The notes beneath the pieces are model-generated. The model did no database searches and was not told the origin of the DNA. It saw only the letters and a program-made list of their open reading frames with translations. From the NCBI GenBank assembly GCA_007124475.1, contig SLFB01000345.1:1-8835 (forward strand): a stretch of DNA of 8,835 bases, read 5' to 3'. Source of the stretch: Vibrio sp. Its GTDB lineage: Bacteria > Pseudomonadota > Gammaproteobacteria > Enterobacterales > Vibrionaceae. A program made the position numbers and the translations under genes. Within the stretch, counting starts at the first letter, position 1. Every line of letters begins with the position of its first letter. This document shows positions 6,332-8,835 of this stretch, in pieces.

Positions 6332-7645
6332 TTAATCCTTACTCTGTCCATCTAAAACCGCATCATTTGGCTGCTTTATTGGCAGTTTAATGATAAACGT
6401 CGTACCTTTACCCTTTTCGCTTTCAACTTCAATGAGCCCTTTATGCTTATTAATTATCCCATAAGAAACGGATAAACCGAGCCCAGTACCAGAACCAACC
6501 GGTTTAGTGGTAAAAAATGGATCAAATATTTTTTCTTTTATATCAGCAGGAATACCTGAGCCATTATCTTTAATCATAATGATTGCAAAACCATCACTGT
6601 CTTTTAGAGTAATATCAATGATACCTTCACCTTCTATCGCTTGCTTGGCATTAACTAAGAGGTTAAGCAATACTTGATTAATTTGCATCGGCTGACAATA
6701 AACTTCTGGCATTGCCGGTTGATAATGTTTAACCACCTCAATATTATATTTAATCTCGTTACTAATGATTTTTAATGTCGATTCAATACAATTTTCTAGC
6801 GAAGCATAGGTCCATTCCGAGCGATCCATGTGCGAGAACTCTTTTAAATTTTTAACAATCTCCATTACTCTTGCTGTGCCATCTAGAGATTCACCAATCA
6901 AATCTTTAGTATCATCCAAAATAAAATCTAGCTGGGTCTCTGTGAGTAACTGTGTAAATTGCTGTTTTACCTCTGCTGATGCTGAACTATCAATTAAAGA
7001 TTTGGTTTTTTCAATCATGGAAAATAAATCATCAAAATAGCTTTTTAAGCTTTGCAAGTTGGAAGTAATAAAACCAACCGGATTATTGATTTCATGAGCA
7101 ATACCCGCTGATAACTGACCAATTGAGGCCATTTTTTCAGACTGGATCAATTGTCCTTTTGCATCTTCTAACTTTTTAATCAGTTCTTTCTGAGCAACAT
7201 GCTCTTGCTCTAAGCGTTTGGAAATTTGTTTTAACTCAAGTTGCTGCGCCGCTTGAGTCGTCACATCGTAAATACACAGACAGACATGTTCAATTGAGCC
7301 GTCTTCGCTATGAATAGGAATCACCTCAAGATCTTGAAACATTTGCTCTTCTTGCCCAGAAACCGGACGAGAACTTTTAAATGGCAAGATATGTGGTTTT
7401 TGTTCCCAACTGCCAAAACTCGACGATTCAATGATCAAAGCCGTATCAATTTTCCGTTTTAAGTATTCAGCGCAATCGGGAAATAGTTTAAGGATATCTT
7501 GGCCTGTAATATTAGGGCAATCGTGAATAACTCGAGATTGAAAATAATCGTTGGCTTTCACAATGACATAGTCATTACGCACAATACATAGAGCGAAAGA
7601 TAATTGATCCAGCAGATCAGACAGCAGCAAGCGACTTTTGGCCAT
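6332..7645 (-). CDS. Cytosolic PAS-domain sensor histidine kinase
   Basis: The protein has 437 residues with no signal peptide or transmembrane helix, so it should sense a cytosolic cue or receive input from a partner. An N-terminal PAS-like domain (about 8-130, ending in CLCIYDVTTQ) is followed by a coiled coil (about 131-170), then HisKA with phosphoacceptor His184 in GIAHEINNPVGFI. The ATPase domain has an N-box with Asn328 and Asn332, G1 motif DNGSGIP (360-366), DPFFTTKP and GSGTGLGL (384-391). All catalytic boxes are complete, and no receiver or Hpt domain is attached. A strong GGGGGAG ribosome-binding site fills the 9-nt gap after the CheC-like gene, and the next gene begins 2 nt after its stop, so it is co-transcribed with both. 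No haem- or flavin-binding signature is evident in the PAS domain. Likely phosphodonor to the HD-GYP-like regulator and perhaps the CheY-like protein. Confidence 0.9.
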   Translation of the reverse strand: MAKSRLLLSDLLDQLSFALCIVRNDYVIVKANDYFQSRVIHDCPNITGQDILKLFPDCAEYLKRKIDTALIIESSSFGSWEQKPHILPFKSSRPVSGQEEQMFQDLEVIPIHSEDGSIEHVCLCIYDVTTQAAQQLELKQISKRLEQEHVAQKELIKKLEDAKGQLIQSEKMASIGQLSAGIAHEINNPVGFITSNLQSLKSYFDDLFSMIEKTKSLIDSSASAEVKQQFTQLLTETQLDFILDDTKDLIGESLDGTARVMEIVKNLKEFSHMDRSEWTYASLENCIESTLKIISNEIKYNIEVVKHYQPAMPEVYCQPMQINQVLLNLLVNAKQAIEGEGIIDITLKDSDGFAIIMIKDNGSGIPADIKEKIFDPFFTTKPVGSGTGLGLSVSYGIINKHKGLIEVESEKGKGTTFIIKLPIKQPNDAVLDGQSKD

Positions 7646-7654
7646 AACTCCCCC

Positions 7655-8233
7655 TTACATGAGTTCATCCAAATGCTGCATCACTTGATCAAGCTCTTTG
7701 TCTGCAAAACAAATCACCGTTTTGGCCGTAAATGATGCCTTTTCGATAAGGAATGACGTTTCTAAAATCAAAGATAAACGCCACATGGTGATGGGAAGTG
7801 GCTGCGCATGGGGAGAAAATATCACCGGCGGCTGTATTTTCGTTTTTAAATCTATCTGTTGACATAATCCTTTCAAACTTGCTCCAGACAAAATATTGGC
7901 GATATCTAAAATGCTTTCTTCTTGGCCAATTGAACCTTTGGGCAAACCTTTCGCTTGATTCAAATCGTCAACAATAGTACTGAATCCTTCACGACTGATT
8001 AAAGTGATCAACTCACCATCGATATCACCATAAAACGACTGTCGAGTGTAGTAATAATCAACATAAGCACCAAGAGCATCAATATCTTCCTGACTAGCAA
8101 CACGAATGTTCGGTACAGAAATAGTGACATGCAGATTGAGCAAAGTGGCTAACTTGCTCGCCGCTCTGCCCATGGAAATATTCATAAATTCTTGTAAGGC
8201 ATCTTTATGATCTTCGGTAAATTCTACTTTCAT
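7655..8233 (-). CDS. CheC/CheX-family phosphatase for a phosphorylated receiver
   Basis: CheC-family proteins dephosphorylate phospho-CheY with conserved Glu and Asn residues on paired helices. This 192-residue protein shows the first motif in full: Asp11-x3-Glu15-x2-Asn18, followed by ISMGRAA (family norm NIGxGxAA). The second copy at 106-113 reads Glu106-x3-Asp110-x2-Asn113, with Asp where Glu is usual, so the first site may be the stronger one. Length is near CheC (about 200) and longer than CheX (about 155). Its ATG overlaps the TGA of the CheY-like gene in an ATGA junction, implying translational coupling and making that receiver the natural substrate; the neighbouring receiver of the HD-GYP-like protein is another candidate. 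No CheA, CheW, CheB, CheR or chemoreceptor gene is present, so a classical chemotaxis role is not indicated. Confidence 0.82.
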   Translation of the reverse strand: MKVEFTEDHKDALQEFMNISMGRAASKLATLLNLHVTISVPNIRVASQEDIDALGAYVDYYYTRQSFYGDIDGELITLISREGFSTIVDDLNQAKGLPKGSIGQEESILDIANILSGASLKGLCQQIDLKTKIQPPVIFSPHAQPLPITMWRLSLILETSFLIEKASFTAKTVICFADKELDQVMQHLDELM

Positions 8234-8595
8234 AATAATCCAGCCTCATGTAAGGTTTTTTCGAGTAATTGAGGGTCTAGAGGCTTTTGTAAAAACTCTA
8301 CGGCTCCTAATTGTTTTACGCGTTGCTGAACCAAAGGCTGAATATCAGCACTAATAACGATAACAATAGATTTAGCATCAATCTCATGCAGAATTTCTAA
8401 TACCTGCATTCCGTCCATTTCTGGCATCGTCAGATCTAAAAACATAACTTCAGCCAGCCCATTTCGATAATTAAGCAGCGCTTCTTTACCATTAACGGCC
8501 TCATGAATTTCAACATCCCAGCCTTCTGGTATTGCTCTTATTACTGACTTGCGTGACATTTTTGAGTCATCTGCAACCGTTAGCTTGATGGGCAT
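8230..8595 (-). CDS. CheY-like single-domain response regulator
   Basis: The 121-residue protein is a stand-alone receiver. All hallmark residues are present: acidic pair Asp9/Asp10, phosphoacceptor Asp54 in FLDLTMPEMDG, the switch residue Ser82 and Lys104 in QKP. There is no output domain, so phosphorylation must change binding to another protein or relay phosphate onward. AAGGAGAG lies 7 nt before the ATG, a strong ribosome-binding site, which supports this start. It is the first gene of the tight four-gene minus-strand operon; 97 nt separate it from the stop of the upstream gene and no convincing promoter or terminator is seen there. The four-base overlap with the CheC-like gene suggests the two proteins are made in coordinated amounts and act as substrate and phosphatase (inference). 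Confidence 0.9.
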   Translation of the reverse strand: MPIKLTVADDSKMSRKSVIRAIPEGWDVEIHEAVNGKEALLNYRNGLAEVMFLDLTMPEMDGMQVLEILHEIDAKSIVIVISADIQPLVQQRVKQLGAVEFLQKPLDPQLLEKTLHEAGLL

Positions 8596-8661
8596 ATTTA
8601 CTCTCCTTATAAAAATCGACGATTAATTTTGAAACACTTATCACCAATACCATCTGACCTA

Positions 8662-8677
8662 CTAGGGTCTGTTGACC
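8662..8677 (-). other. 16-nt motif shared with the MITE-like segment end
   Basis: On the minus strand this reads GGTCAACAGACCCTAG, which matches GGTGAACAGACCCTAG at 3107-3122 on the plus strand in 15 of 16 bases. It lies between the upstream gene's stop and the CheY-like gene and contains a small GGTC/GACC hairpin. A 15/16 match between two places in a window this size can arise by chance, so it is recorded only as a possible element remnant. Confidence 0.2.
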
Positions 8678-8692
8678 ATTATCCAGTCACTA

Positions 8693-8835
8693 TTAAGTAC
8701 CTACCTCTTGCGCCAAATGCTTTTGTAGGATGTTTTTAATTAACTCAGGCTCCTGGGCTATCCTATTCGGCCAATCCGCTAACGCGTGCTGCTGCAACTC
8801 ATTAGCTAAGTTGGATATATAAGCTAACTGTTCCA
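8693..8835 (-). CDS. C-terminal fragment of an unidentified protein (runs off right edge)
   Basis: Read from the right edge on the minus strand, one frame stays open for 46 codons and ends with TAA at 8693-8695. It begins EQLAYISNLANEL and ends LQKHLAQEVGT. The composition is that of an ordinary soluble helical protein with regular heptad-like leucines. I do not recognise the family. The start lies outside the window. It points the same way as the signalling operon 97 nt downstream and no T-tract terminator separates them, so it may belong to the same transcript. Confidence 0.6.
   Translation of the reverse strand, partial: EQLAYISNLANELQQHALADWPNRIAQEPELIKNILQKHLAQEVGT

Noticed and set aside
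7655..8595. Classical chemotaxis operon
   Set aside because: CheC-like and CheY-like proteins are present, but CheA, CheW, CheB, CheR and chemoreceptors are absent from the window, and the partners are ordinary histidine kinases.
8596..8692. Promoter for the signalling operon (TTTCAA, 17 nt, TATAAG)
   Set aside because: The -10 would overlap the ribosome-binding site, leaving no leader to include it; no other hexamer pair is convincing.

Overview
The window looks like a chromosomal stretch from a Vibrionaceae-type gammaproteobacterium. Three things point there: a HutA-like haem receptor behind a Fur box, several ERIC-like intergenic repeats with the CCCCAATCACAT core, and a CheC/CheY-like/histidine-kinase cluster of a kind common in Vibrio and Shewanella. 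The genus is an inference from memory of these families; no search was run.

Layout. Positions 1-679 hold no convincing protein gene. They contain three ERIC-like repeats (one cut by the window edge, one degenerate copy in tandem with it, one compact 124-nt copy). Between them is a short segment with a Fur-like box, a 17-nt tandem repeat and an intrinsic terminator, which could be a small iron-controlled transcript. A TonB-dependent haem/haemoglobin receptor gene (680-2761, minus strand) follows. Its promoter carries a strong Fur box next to a candidate -10 and a CRP-like palindrome about 140 nt upstream. The 653-nt divergent intergenic region (2762-3414) also holds a 128-nt MITE-like segment and a complete 204-nt ERIC-like element ending 32 nt before the next start codon.

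The right part is a two-component signalling locus. A membrane histidine kinase (3415-5007, plus) converges on a minus-strand operon with the order CheY-like single-domain receiver (8595-8230), CheC-type phosphatase (8233-7655), cytosolic PAS histidine kinase (7645-6332) and receiver plus degenerate HD-GYP protein (6329-5004). The four operon genes are tightly packed: a 4-nt ATGA overlap, a 9-nt gap and a 2-nt gap. The operon's last gene and the convergent kinase overlap tail to tail by 4 nt. A 46-residue C-terminal fragment of an unidentified minus-strand gene enters at the right edge.

How the genes may work together (inference): two kinases with different inputs, one periplasmic/membrane and one cytosolic, could phosphorylate the two receivers, with the CheC-like protein as the phosphatase that resets them. 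The large response regulator has lost nearly all HD-GYP metal ligands and the GYP tripeptide, so it is more likely a c-di-GMP-independent effector or a protein-protein regulator than a phosphodiesterase. No DNA-binding, GGDEF or EAL output domain is encoded here, so the final output must lie elsewhere or act by protein contact. Nothing in the sequence directly ties this locus to haem uptake; the adjacency may be incidental.
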